Below are positions 28,295-35,686 of a DNA stretch of 64,000 bases, one piece after another (the first letter of the stretch is position 1; each line of letters starts with the position of its first letter). Origin of the DNA: Plantactinospora endophytica. Lineage in GTDB: Bacteria; Actinomycetota; Actinomycetes; Mycobacteriales; Micromonosporaceae. The notes under the pieces are model-generated. The model had not been told where the DNA came from and did not search any database. It saw only the letters and a program-made list of their open reading frames with translations. Position numbers and translations under genes: made by a program. The stretch covers positions 1 through 64,000 of the forward strand of contig NZ_BONW01000005.1 in assembly GCF_016862915.1 (NCBI RefSeq), in the 5' to 3' direction.

Positions 28295-28359
28295 GGAAAC
28301 TATCGACGACAACCCGCCGATCCCGCTGCCTGATTCCCCGGAGTGACCCGGCTCACACC

Positions 28360-28389
28360 GACGGCGCCGGCCCGGAAGCCGGCGCCGTC
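28360..28389 (-). terminator. Terminator after the CotH gene
   Basis: GACGGCGCCGGC (28360-28371) and GCCGGCGCCGTC (28378-28389) form a perfect 12-bp stem with a 6-nt loop, starting 9 nt past the CotH stop. It separates the CotH operon from the padR promoter. Confidence 0.8.
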
Positions 28390-28398
28390 AGCGGGCGG

Positions 28399-30489
28399 TC
28401 AGGACGCCGTACAGGTGGGGGTGGGCAGGCTGTTGGTGCCGGTCCAGCTTCCGATGAACCCGAAGGTGGTACTCGCACCGGCACCGAGCGCCCCGTTGTG
28501 TGCCACGTTCGTCGCGGTCACCGCCGCGCCGCTGCTGGTGACGTTCGCCTCCCAGGACTGGTTGACCGTCTGGCCGTTGGCGAACGTCCAGGTGACCCGC
28601 CAGCCGGTGATCGCCGCCGAGCCGGCGGTGACCCGTACGCTGCCCTGGAAGCCGCCGGTCCACTGCCCGGCGACGCTGTACGCGGCCGTACACGTCCGGC
28701 CCGACGCCGGTGGAGTGGTGGCCGGCGGGGTCGGCGGGGTGGTGGTCGGCGGAGTCGTCGGTCCACCACTGCCCCAGCCGCCGGTGGTGTCCAGCCAGGC
28801 CGCCCGCTGGAACATCCAGTCCCGCATGAACTGGACCTGCCCCGGCCAGGTCGGCGAGGTCGGGGTGACGAACGGGCCGAGCATCCGGGTGCTCAGGTTC
28901 GGCCAGCGCTGGAAGTTCCGCCCGGCGGCGGCGGTCAGCGGCGCGGTCAGCCGGTCGATCCGGGCCTGGAGCTGGGCGTTGGAGAGTACGCCCCGGCGCA
29001 GCTCCTGCCAGCGCGCCTTCACCCGGTTGACGAACGCCGGGTCCAGCAGCAGCCGCTGGAACCAGTCGTTCGCGCTCGGGCTCCGGGTCTGCTGGTGCTG
29101 CCAGCCGGCGATCTGGTCGTTCTGGAAGTAGCCGCCGACCCCGAACGTCAGGTCGAAGTCCCAGAGCGGCCCGGCGACGATCTTGCCGTCCCGGTCCTTG
29201 TGGAAGTACGCGCTGCGCAGGTACGCGTCCATGCCCCGGCTCAGTTCGTTGACGATGAGCTGGTCTACGAAGGAGTCGACGTCGATGAAGCTCGGATAGC
29301 CGGTCACCGGGTCGGCGAAGCCGGGACTGCGCAACAGGTCGTGGAACTGCTGGAGGTGCCCGCGCAGCCACTCGGCCTGGGCCGGTTGCAGCGGATCCGG
29401 GTCGACCACCTCCAGGTAGTGCCAGCAGGTCGCGTCGGCACCCTGGCAGGGCAGGGTCGGCTCCTCCGCCGCCAGCCACTCGAACTTGAAGATGTAGCCA
29501 CCGGTCAGCTTCGGCAGCGTCACGTCGTCCTCGTCGAGCTGCTTCAGGTCGAGCCGGTTCTTCGAGTTCTTGATGGTCTCGACGATCAGGTACACCCCGA
29601 GGTAGTCGTTCGCGGCGACCGCCTGGGCGTCGGTGTTGACGTACACCTCGGCGAAGGCGAAGCGCGGGGCGTGCAGGCCGATGTCCTGGCCCAGGCCGTG
29701 CATGAAGGCGTCCCGGATCAGCGCCTTGTCGGTGTACGGCCCGCGCAGCACCCAGTCCGAGTCGGCCGGCATCCCCAGCAGCGGCAGGTCGACGTCGTCG
29801 TCGGCGTTGTCCCGCAACTCCAGCCGGTACGGCGTCTTCGGGAACGTCGCACTGGACTGCCCGCGCAGGTGGAAGGCACCCCGGCTGACCAGGCTCGGTG
29901 CGGCCGACAGCGAGGTCGTCCCGTTCACCGGCGAGAACTGCATGACGGCGGTGTCGACGTAGTCCCGCCCCGGTGCACCGCGCCCGTACGCGTCGAGCAG
30001 CAGGACCGGCAGGTCGTGACTGGTGTTCACCGCACGGGCGATGTACATCGCGGTGCCGGGCTCGCCGGTCGCAGTGCCGTTCAGGTACGCCTGCGCCCTG
30101 ACCTGGGTGGTGCGGGTGAACCGTAACGGGGTGCCGGAGTAGACCGGCGAGGTGGCGCCGGGCGGCTGGCCGTCGGTCGAGTACCGGACCTGCGCTCCGC
30201 TCACGGTGCTGCCCAGCGCGACCGAGACCTCGCCCTGGAAGGTGCCGCTCGGCACCGAGAACGTGATGTCGCCGGTCGGGTCGGCCTGGGCCTGCGCCGT
30301 GGTGTCGGCGGTGCCGTCCGCCGGGGTGACGGCGGTGTCGGTGTCGGTGTCGCCCCGTGCCGCCGTCGGGTCGTGGGCGACCGCGACGGGCCGGCCGGCC
30401 GAGTCGTCCCGGTCCGGCGCGGGGGCCGCGGCGGGGCCCAGTGCGGCGGCGACCAGGACACCCGCCAGGTAGTAGCCGAGGGTTCGCAT
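28399..30489 (-). CDS. Secreted CotH-kinase-family protein with C-terminal CBM2
   Basis: 696 aa. An N-terminal signal sequence (MRTLGYYLAGVLVAAALG) is followed by a chitobiase/hexosaminidase C-terminal-like beta domain (about residues 75-155, VRYSTDGQPPG). A CotH kinase domain follows (about 165-510) with YLGVYLIVETIKNSKNR and the catalytic-type GPLWDFDLTFG. After a TTPPTTTPPTPPATTPP linker comes a CBM2 (about 600-696) bracketed by Cys. CotH proteins can phosphorylate Ser of surface proteins; the CBM2 suggests attachment to cellulose or another polysaccharide. It is the third gene of the DUF4956-VTC-CotH operon, 5 bp after VTC. Confidence 0.9.
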   Translation of the reverse strand: MRTLGYYLAGVLVAAALGPAAAPAPDRDDSAGRPVAVAHDPTAARGDTDTDTAVTPADGTADTTAQAQADPTGDITFSVPSGTFQGEVSVALGSTVSGAQVRYSTDGQPPGATSPVYSGTPLRFTRTTQVRAQAYLNGTATGEPGTAMYIARAVNTSHDLPVLLLDAYGRGAPGRDYVDTAVMQFSPVNGTTSLSAAPSLVSRGAFHLRGQSSATFPKTPYRLELRDNADDDVDLPLLGMPADSDWVLRGPYTDKALIRDAFMHGLGQDIGLHAPRFAFAEVYVNTDAQAVAANDYLGVYLIVETIKNSKNRLDLKQLDEDDVTLPKLTGGYIFKFEWLAAEEPTLPCQGADATCWHYLEVVDPDPLQPAQAEWLRGHLQQFHDLLRSPGFADPVTGYPSFIDVDSFVDQLIVNELSRGMDAYLRSAYFHKDRDGKIVAGPLWDFDLTFGVGGYFQNDQIAGWQHQQTRSPSANDWFQRLLLDPAFVNRVKARWQELRRGVLSNAQLQARIDRLTAPLTAAAGRNFQRWPNLSTRMLGPFVTPTSPTWPGQVQFMRDWMFQRAAWLDTTGGWGSGGPTTPPTTTPPTPPATTPPASGRTCTAAYSVAGQWTGGFQGSVRVTAGSAAITGWRVTWTFANGQTVNQSWEANVTSSGAAVTATNVAHNGALGAGASTTFGFIGSWTGTNSLPTPTCTAS

Positions 30490-30494
30490 GATCC

Positions 30495-31361
30495 TCACTC
30501 CGTTCCAGAGTTGGTCGGTGGGTGGACGGCTGCGGCCACGAGGCGGGAGGCGGGCGCGCCGAGGTCGAGGTGGGACCGGTGGCCGTGGCGGACGCCGGTG
30601 TGCGGGAAGTGCCGGCGCAGGGTGCGCCGCCACGGAGCGGCGGGCAGGTCGGGGCGGAGCGCGGCCAGCCCGGTCGCGTACTTGGAGATCCGGATCGGCC
30701 GGTACCCCCGGGCCCAGAGCAGCCGGTCCACGTCCGACGCGGTCGAGCCGGTCTTGGTCTCGACCACGGCCAGGTCCGGCAGCCGGAGCGGACCGGTGTC
30801 GCCCTCCCAGGTCAGCTCGGTGTCGATGGTGACCCGACTGGCCGTCGCCGCGAGGAGGAGCGTGCTGCGCCGGTAGCGGGTGACGAGGACGGGGGCGAAG
30901 AAGCGGTCACCCAGCTCGATCGACTCCCTGGCCAGGACGTCGTCGACGAACTGCCGGCCGGGGGAGAGGCTCGTCTCGTGATCCGGCCGGTACGGCAACC
31001 GGTCCTTCACGGTGCTGCCCCGGGGGCCCTGCGTCTTCACCTCCAGCCAGCATTCGGCCGAGTCGAGATAGGTCCGGGTGCGTACCTTGAACCGGCGGCG
31101 TCGGCGCTGCGCCGTGAGCAGATAGCTGGTCAGGTCCGGGGTGTCGAAGTAGGTCGACCGGTAGCCGAACGAGCGGCGCCCGTCGATCTCCAGGGCCAGG
31201 GTGTCCGGCCGGACCTGGGTGACGACGGCCCGCGCCTCGCCGATCGGCAGCACGTACTTGCGGTCCACCCTGGTCTGCAACGCGGCGCGCTCGGTCAGCT
31301 CGGCCAGGCCGATGGGTGCGAGGTGCGCGGGTAGGGCGCAGTCGACGGCGGTCGCGGTCAT
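30495..31361 (-). CDS. VTC-domain (polyphosphate-polymerase-like) protein
   Basis: 288 aa soluble protein with a VTC domain, the tunnel-fold catalytic domain of yeast polyphosphate polymerase Vtc4. Visible are RVDRKYVLP (N-terminal basic motif), FGYRSTYFDTPDL, the basic strand RRFKVRTRTYLDS, CWLEVKTQG and LAVVETKTGST (metal-binding Glu). The product in bacteria is not established; polyphosphate is an inference from the fold. The ATG overlaps the DUF4956 stop (ATGA), and the gene is followed 5 bp later by the CotH gene. Confidence 0.88.
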   Translation of the reverse strand: MTATAVDCALPAHLAPIGLAELTERAALQTRVDRKYVLPIGEARAVVTQVRPDTLALEIDGRRSFGYRSTYFDTPDLTSYLLTAQRRRRRFKVRTRTYLDSAECWLEVKTQGPRGSTVKDRLPYRPDHETSLSPGRQFVDDVLARESIELGDRFFAPVLVTRYRRSTLLLAATASRVTIDTELTWEGDTGPLRLPDLAVVETKTGSTASDVDRLLWARGYRPIRISKYATGLAALRPDLPAAPWRRTLRRHFPHTGVRHGHRSHLDLGAPASRLVAAAVHPPTNSGTE

Positions 31362-31960
31362 CGGGCCACCCCGCCGGTGGCCACCGCCACCGGCCGGACC
31401 GCCCGCTGCACCGACGGGTGCGAGTAGCGTACGTCCACCAGGGTGGTGTCGTTGACCAGGTCGAGGCGTTGCACGCTGGCCGAGTGCACCCGGGCGCCGA
31501 GCGTCTGTTCGAGATAGGCGACCAGCGCGACGTGGTCGGTGTGGACCGAGTCGAGGAACATGCTCTGCCGTCGGTAGCTGCGGAACAGCCGGGGATGGTC
31601 GCCGACGAACATCACCACCAGGATCAGCGCCATCATGGCCGGTACCTGCCAGGCCGGGCCGCCGCCGAGCGCGGAGAGGATGCCGAGGGCCAGCGCCGAG
31701 AAGTAGTACGCCACCTCGTGCTGGTCGAGTTCGGTGGAGCGGAGCCGGATGATGGAGAGCACTCCGAAGAGCGCCAGACCGAGACCCAGGCCGGTACCGG
31801 CACTGCTGGTGCCGAGCGAACTCGCCACCGCCATCACCCCGATGTTCACCCCGAGGTACGCGGCGACGAGGTCTCGACGCCGGTGGCGTGGAAAGTAGAG
31901 CCCGAACACGAGCAGGGTCACTGCGACGATGTCCGCCGCAAAGAGGGCGAGTGGGGGCAT
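31358..31960 (-). CDS. DUF4956 membrane protein
   Basis: 200 aa with several transmembrane helices (MPPLALFAADIVAVTLLVFG, then MAVASSLG..., LALFGVLSIIRLRSTEL, YYFSALALGILSALGG, AMMALILVVMFVG) and a cytoplasmic C-terminal domain. The run GVLSIIRLRSTELDQHEVAY is characteristic of DUF4956. Function unknown; the family recurs next to VTC and CotH genes. The ATG at 31960 is chosen because AGGAGG lies about 10 nt upstream; an ATG at 31984 would lack it. First gene of the operon. Confidence 0.88.
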   Translation of the reverse strand: MPPLALFAADIVAVTLLVFGLYFPRHRRRDLVAAYLGVNIGVMAVASSLGTSSAGTGLGLGLALFGVLSIIRLRSTELDQHEVAYYFSALALGILSALGGGPAWQVPAMMALILVVMFVGDHPRLFRSYRRQSMFLDSVHTDHVALVAYLEQTLGARVHSASVQRLDLVNDTTLVDVRYSHPSVQRAVRPVAVATGGVAR

Positions 31961-32123
31961 GGGTCCTGTCCTCCTGGATGTCATCCGGTGGCCGGTGGGT
32001 AAACGGACGCCAACTACCAGGTTACATCGAAGGACATCGATCCCTAGGGACGAGTAACGCTAACAGCTTGTAACGGGTTTTATTTACGACTATCTATCTT
32101 ATGGCGATGTTGTCGGCATGCGA
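31961..32123 (-). promoter_or_regulatory. AT-rich promoter region of the DUF4956-VTC-CotH operon
   Basis: This stretch is markedly AT-richer than the surroundings (for example GGGTTTTATTTACGACTATC near 32076). It contains the palindrome TCCCTAGGGA (32041-32050) and two GTAAC direct repeats flanking CTAACAGCTT. No LacI-type operator of the galactan locus is present, so the operon is probably controlled separately. Confidence 0.45.
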
Positions 32124-32162
32124 CGGCGGCTCCCACCCGGACCGTCCGGGCGGAAGCCGCCG
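32124..32162 (-). terminator. Terminator after the first GH53 gene
   Basis: CGGCGGCT (32124-32131) pairs with AGCCGCCG (32155-32162), and CCCGGAC (32136-32142) with GTCCGGG (32144-32150). It lies about 30 nt after the GH53 stop and ends the galactanase operon. Confidence 0.7.
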
Positions 32163-32194
32163 CAGGTGCACCTGTCGGGCCGGTCGGCCCCACG

Positions 32195-33784
32195 TCACAC
32201 CGAGCCGAAGACCGCCAGCCCCGGCAGCGCCCGGTCGCCGTAGTCGAAGAGCGCCTGGTTCTCCCAGCCGTTGCCGGAGGACGGGTTGGTCGGGTCCCAG
32301 CCGTTGCCGGCGACCGCCGTCCAGGTGGGCTCCCAGTAGAAGACCCCGAGGCCCCGCCCGTTCGGCACCGACCGGACCACGTCGAACACCGCCCGCAGCG
32401 CGTCGGCCTGACCCTGTGGGGTCGCCGGATAGCCACCGGCGGACTGCGACGACGAGTTGAAGATGTTCGGTTCGCCGTCGTCGGCGTTCAGGGTGAAGCC
32501 GTACGCGGTCTCCGCGACCAGCACCGGCCGGCCGTACCGGGAGGCGAGGTCGTTCAGGTTGGCCTGGAGACTGCCCAGCGAGCCGTGCCAGTACAGGTAG
32601 TGCGAGACGCCGATCACGTCGAACGGTACGCCCCGGGAGGTGGCCTGGTCGAACCACCAGCGGTGCTGCGAGTTGTTGCCACCCTCGGCCAGGTGCAGCA
32701 TCACCTGGGTCGAACTGTTCACCGCCTTCACCGCGTTGCTGCCGGCGGTGAGCAGGGCCGCCAGGTTGGCCCAGTTGTTGCTCCGCCCGTCCGGCCAGAG
32801 CATGCCGTCGTTGATCTCGTTGCCGACCTGCACCATGTCGGCCGTCGTACCCTGCGCCTTCAGCGCGTTCAGCACGTCGTACGTGTGGTTGTAGACCGCG
32901 TCGCGGAGCTGGTTGAAGCTGTAGCCGCTCCACGCGGCGGGCTTGTTCTGCTTGCCGGGGTCGGCCCAACTGTCCGAGTAGTGGAAGTCGACCAGCAGCC
33001 GCATCCCCTGTGCCTTGATCCGGCTGGCCATGGTCAGCACCCGGGCCCGGTTGTTGTACCCGTCGGCCGGGTTCACCCAGACCTTCAGCCGGGCGTAGTT
33101 CACCCCGTTGGAGGTGAGCAGTTGCAACGGGTCCCGCTGGGTGCCGGCGGAGTCCCGGTAGACGCCGCCCCGGTCCTGACTCTTCAACAGCGTGGAGATG
33201 TCGACGCCGCGGATCTGGGCGGCCCCGCCCGGATTGCCGGTGCCGCCGCCGGTGAACTCGACGTCGTCGACGTTGATCCAGTTGCCGGCCCGGGCGTCGG
33301 AGACGATGGCGGCGGTGCACTGCCCGCCGCTGACCTGGGCGGTCACCGAGACCTGGGTCCAACTCGACGCGGTCGGGATGCTGACCCGCTGTTCGGCGCC
33401 GCCGCAGTTGCGCAGCGCCAGGTACGCGGCGACCTGGCCGCCGCCGGAGCGGACCCAGGCCCGCAGCGTGTACGACCCGTTGCCGAGCCCGGTGAGCTGC
33501 TGGTAGGTCTCCACCCGGTAGGCGCCGGAGGCCCAGTGCGACAGCCGGTAGTTGCCGGAGCGCCCACCTGCCTCGGTGAAGCTGGCGCTCTGCTGCCCGG
33601 AGCTGGACGACTCGGACCAGCCGGTAGGCGTCTGGCTGGCGCCGGACGACTCGAAGCCGGGGTTGGTGATGGTGGCGGCGGCGCGGACGGGGGACGGGGC
33701 GGGGCCGGCGACCAGGCCGGCGGCGAGCAGTACGGCGCCGAGAGCGGCGGCGGCCGTACGGAGCGGATGGGACGGACCGCTCAT
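32195..33784 (-). CDS. Secreted GH53 endo-beta-1,4-galactanase (copy 1)
   Basis: 529 aa. Signal peptide with cleavage after about PSPVRA (residue 35). Residues 36-165 form a jelly-roll carbohydrate-binding module (ITNPGFESSGASQTPTGW...). The GH53 barrel spans about 178-525, with acid/base Glu in MVQVGNEINDGMLWPDG and nucleophile Glu in VLVAETAYGFT. It hydrolyses beta-1,4-galactan side chains of pectin. It is a tandem paralogue of the gene at 33892-35481, 107 bp downstream of it with no operator between them, so both are probably one transcript. Confidence 0.94.
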   Translation of the reverse strand: MSGPSHPLRTAAAALGAVLLAAGLVAGPAPSPVRAAATITNPGFESSGASQTPTGWSESSSSGQQSASFTEAGGRSGNYRLSHWASGAYRVETYQQLTGLGNGSYTLRAWVRSGGGQVAAYLALRNCGGAEQRVSIPTASSWTQVSVTAQVSGGQCTAAIVSDARAGNWINVDDVEFTGGGTGNPGGAAQIRGVDISTLLKSQDRGGVYRDSAGTQRDPLQLLTSNGVNYARLKVWVNPADGYNNRARVLTMASRIKAQGMRLLVDFHYSDSWADPGKQNKPAAWSGYSFNQLRDAVYNHTYDVLNALKAQGTTADMVQVGNEINDGMLWPDGRSNNWANLAALLTAGSNAVKAVNSSTQVMLHLAEGGNNSQHRWWFDQATSRGVPFDVIGVSHYLYWHGSLGSLQANLNDLASRYGRPVLVAETAYGFTLNADDGEPNIFNSSSQSAGGYPATPQGQADALRAVFDVVRSVPNGRGLGVFYWEPTWTAVAGNGWDPTNPSSGNGWENQALFDYGDRALPGLAVFGSV

Positions 33785-33891
33785 GGGGGTTCCTTCCGTC
33801 GAAGGGTCGGGTGGCCGGCGTACCCGCGCTGGTACGCCGACCAGCCAGGTCGGTCGCCGTCCCGCCTCGGGTACGCCGGCCTACCTGGTGC

Positions 33892-35481
33892 TCATCGGGC
33901 GGCGCCGCCGAGTACCCGCAGTCCGGGCAGGGCCCGGCCGGAGTAGTCGAAGAGCGCCTGGTTCTCCCAGCCGTCCCCGGAGGACGGGTCGGCCGGATCC
34001 CAGCCGGCGCCGTCGACCGCCGTCCAGGTCGGCTCCCAGTAGAAGACGCCGAGCGCACCCGGTACGGCGGCGACGGTGCTGACCATGTCGCGGATGGCGT
34101 CGGCCTGGCCCTCGGGGGTGGCCGGGTAGCCGCCGGCGGATTGCAGGGCGGCGTCGAAGATGTTCGCCTCGTGGTCGTTCTCGTCCAGCGTGAATCCGTA
34201 GCCGGTCTCCACCATCATCACCGGCTTGCCGTACCGGCTGGTCAGGTCGAGGAGGTTGGCCTGGAGCGCGCCGAGCGGGCCGTGCCAGTACGTGTAGTGC
34301 GAGACGGCGATCAGGTCGAACGGCACGCCCCGGCTGACCGCGTTGTCGAACCACCAGCGGTGGCCGCCGTTGTTGCCGCCCTCGGCGAGGTGCAGCGCGA
34401 CCCGGCTGCGCGGTGAGGCGTCGGTGACCGCGGTGCTGGCGGCGGTGAGCAGCGCCGCCAGGCCGTCCCAGTTGTCCCAGCGCCCGTCCGGCCAGAGCAT
34501 CCCGCCGTTGATCTCGTTGCCGACCTGCACCATGTCGGCCGGGGTGCCCTGCCGGCGCAGGCTGGACACCACGTCGTAGGTGTGGTCGTAGAGCGCCTGC
34601 CTGAGCTGCTCGAAGGGCAGCTCCGCCCAGGCGGCCGGCTTGAACTGCTTACCAGGGTCGGCCCAGGTGTCCGAGTAGTGGAAGTCGACCAGCAGGCCCA
34701 TCCCGAGCGCCTTGGCCCGGCGTGCCTTGGCCAGTACGTCCGCCTTGTCGCTGAACCCGTCCGCCGGGTCGACCCAGACCTTCACCCGGGCGTAGTTGAC
34801 GCCGTTGTCGCGCAGGATCCGCAGCGCGTCCCCGGGCCGCCCGGCACGGTCGCGGTAGACCGCGCCGTAGTGCTCGTTCTTGGTCAGGTGCGAGACGTCG
34901 GCTCCGGCGATCCGCAGTGCGGGGGCGTCGGCCGGCCGGGTGGCCGGGGTCAGGGTCAGGTCGTCGAAGTGCGCCCAGTCCCCGGCGTTGCCGTCCGAGA
35001 CGAGGCCGACGGTGCAGTGGCCGGTGCTGACCCGGGCGGTGAGGGCCAGCTCCACCCACCACTCGCCGCCGGTGCGGGGCAGCTCGACCCGCCGGTCCGG
35101 CCCGCCGCAGCCGGTCAGCGAGACGTACGCGTCGCGCTGGCCGCCGCTGGCGCGTACCGCGACCCGGAGGGTGTGGTCGCCCCGGTGTGCTCCGGTGAGC
35201 CGCTGGTAGGTCTCCACCCGGTAGGGCTGGTCGGCCCAGTGGGTCAGTCGGCTCGCCCCGGTGCGGCCACCCGGCTCGACGAAGCTGGCGGAGCGCTGGC
35301 CGCGCGCCGACCAGCCGGTCGGCGAGCCGTCGGCGGCGGTAGCCTCGAAGCCGGGGTTCGCGACCGCCGCGCCGGTGCCGGCGGGACCGGCCCCGCCGGC
35401 CGTTGCCGCTCGCCCGAGATCGGGTACGACCACGGCGGCGACCAGCAGCAGGGCCCCGAGCGCGATCTTCCTGGTGTGCAT
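33892..35481 (-). CDS. Secreted GH53 endo-beta-1,4-galactanase (copy 2)
   Basis: 529 aa. Same architecture as copy 1: signal peptide (MHTRKIALGALLLVAAVVV), carbohydrate-binding module (VANPGFEATAADGSPTGW), then GH53 with acid/base Glu in MVQVGNEINGGMLWPDG and nucleophile Glu in VMMVETGYGFT. GAGGAGG lies 11 nt before the ATG at 35481. Operators at 35556 and 35635 lie upstream, so it is the promoter-proximal gene of the galactanase operon. The two copies have diverged throughout, so the duplication is not recent. Confidence 0.94.
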   Translation of the reverse strand: MHTRKIALGALLLVAAVVVPDLGRAATAGGAGPAGTGAAVANPGFEATAADGSPTGWSARGQRSASFVEPGGRTGASRLTHWADQPYRVETYQRLTGAHRGDHTLRVAVRASGGQRDAYVSLTGCGGPDRRVELPRTGGEWWVELALTARVSTGHCTVGLVSDGNAGDWAHFDDLTLTPATRPADAPALRIAGADVSHLTKNEHYGAVYRDRAGRPGDALRILRDNGVNYARVKVWVDPADGFSDKADVLAKARRAKALGMGLLVDFHYSDTWADPGKQFKPAAWAELPFEQLRQALYDHTYDVVSSLRRQGTPADMVQVGNEINGGMLWPDGRWDNWDGLAALLTAASTAVTDASPRSRVALHLAEGGNNGGHRWWFDNAVSRGVPFDLIAVSHYTYWHGPLGALQANLLDLTSRYGKPVMMVETGYGFTLDENDHEANIFDAALQSAGGYPATPEGQADAIRDMVSTVAAVPGALGVFYWEPTWTAVDGAGWDPADPSSGDGWENQALFDYSGRALPGLRVLGGAAR

Positions 35482-35555
35482 CAGCGGACATTCCTCCTCA
35501 GTGAACCGCCGAGGCGGAACCCCGGCCCGGTCGAACCGCAGATCCAAGGCAGGAT

Positions 35556-35569
35556 TGGGAGCGCTCACA
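35556..35569. promoter_or_regulatory. LacI-type operator 1 (galactan locus)
   Basis: TGGGAGCGCTCACA, 75 nt upstream of the copy 2 galactanase ATG, with the central palindrome GAGCGCTC. One of four matching sites; the repressor candidate is encoded at 41315-42343. Confidence 0.82.
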
Positions 35570-35634
35570 GCCTCCAAATGCCGCCTCGGAGCTGGGAAAA
35601 CAACGCATATCGGCGCTTCTCAAGAGTGATGTGC

Positions 35635-35648
35635 TGTGAGCGCTCACG
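35635..35648. promoter_or_regulatory. LacI-type operator 2 (galactan locus)
   Basis: TGTGAGCGCTCACG with a perfect 12-bp palindrome (GTGAGCGCTCAC), 79 bp from operator 1, between the galactanase operon and the end of the beta-galactosidase gene. A pair at this spacing could allow looping. Confidence 0.82.
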
Positions 35649-35686
35649 GAACCATCACCGTGCACCGATGTCAAGAGTTGTCGATG

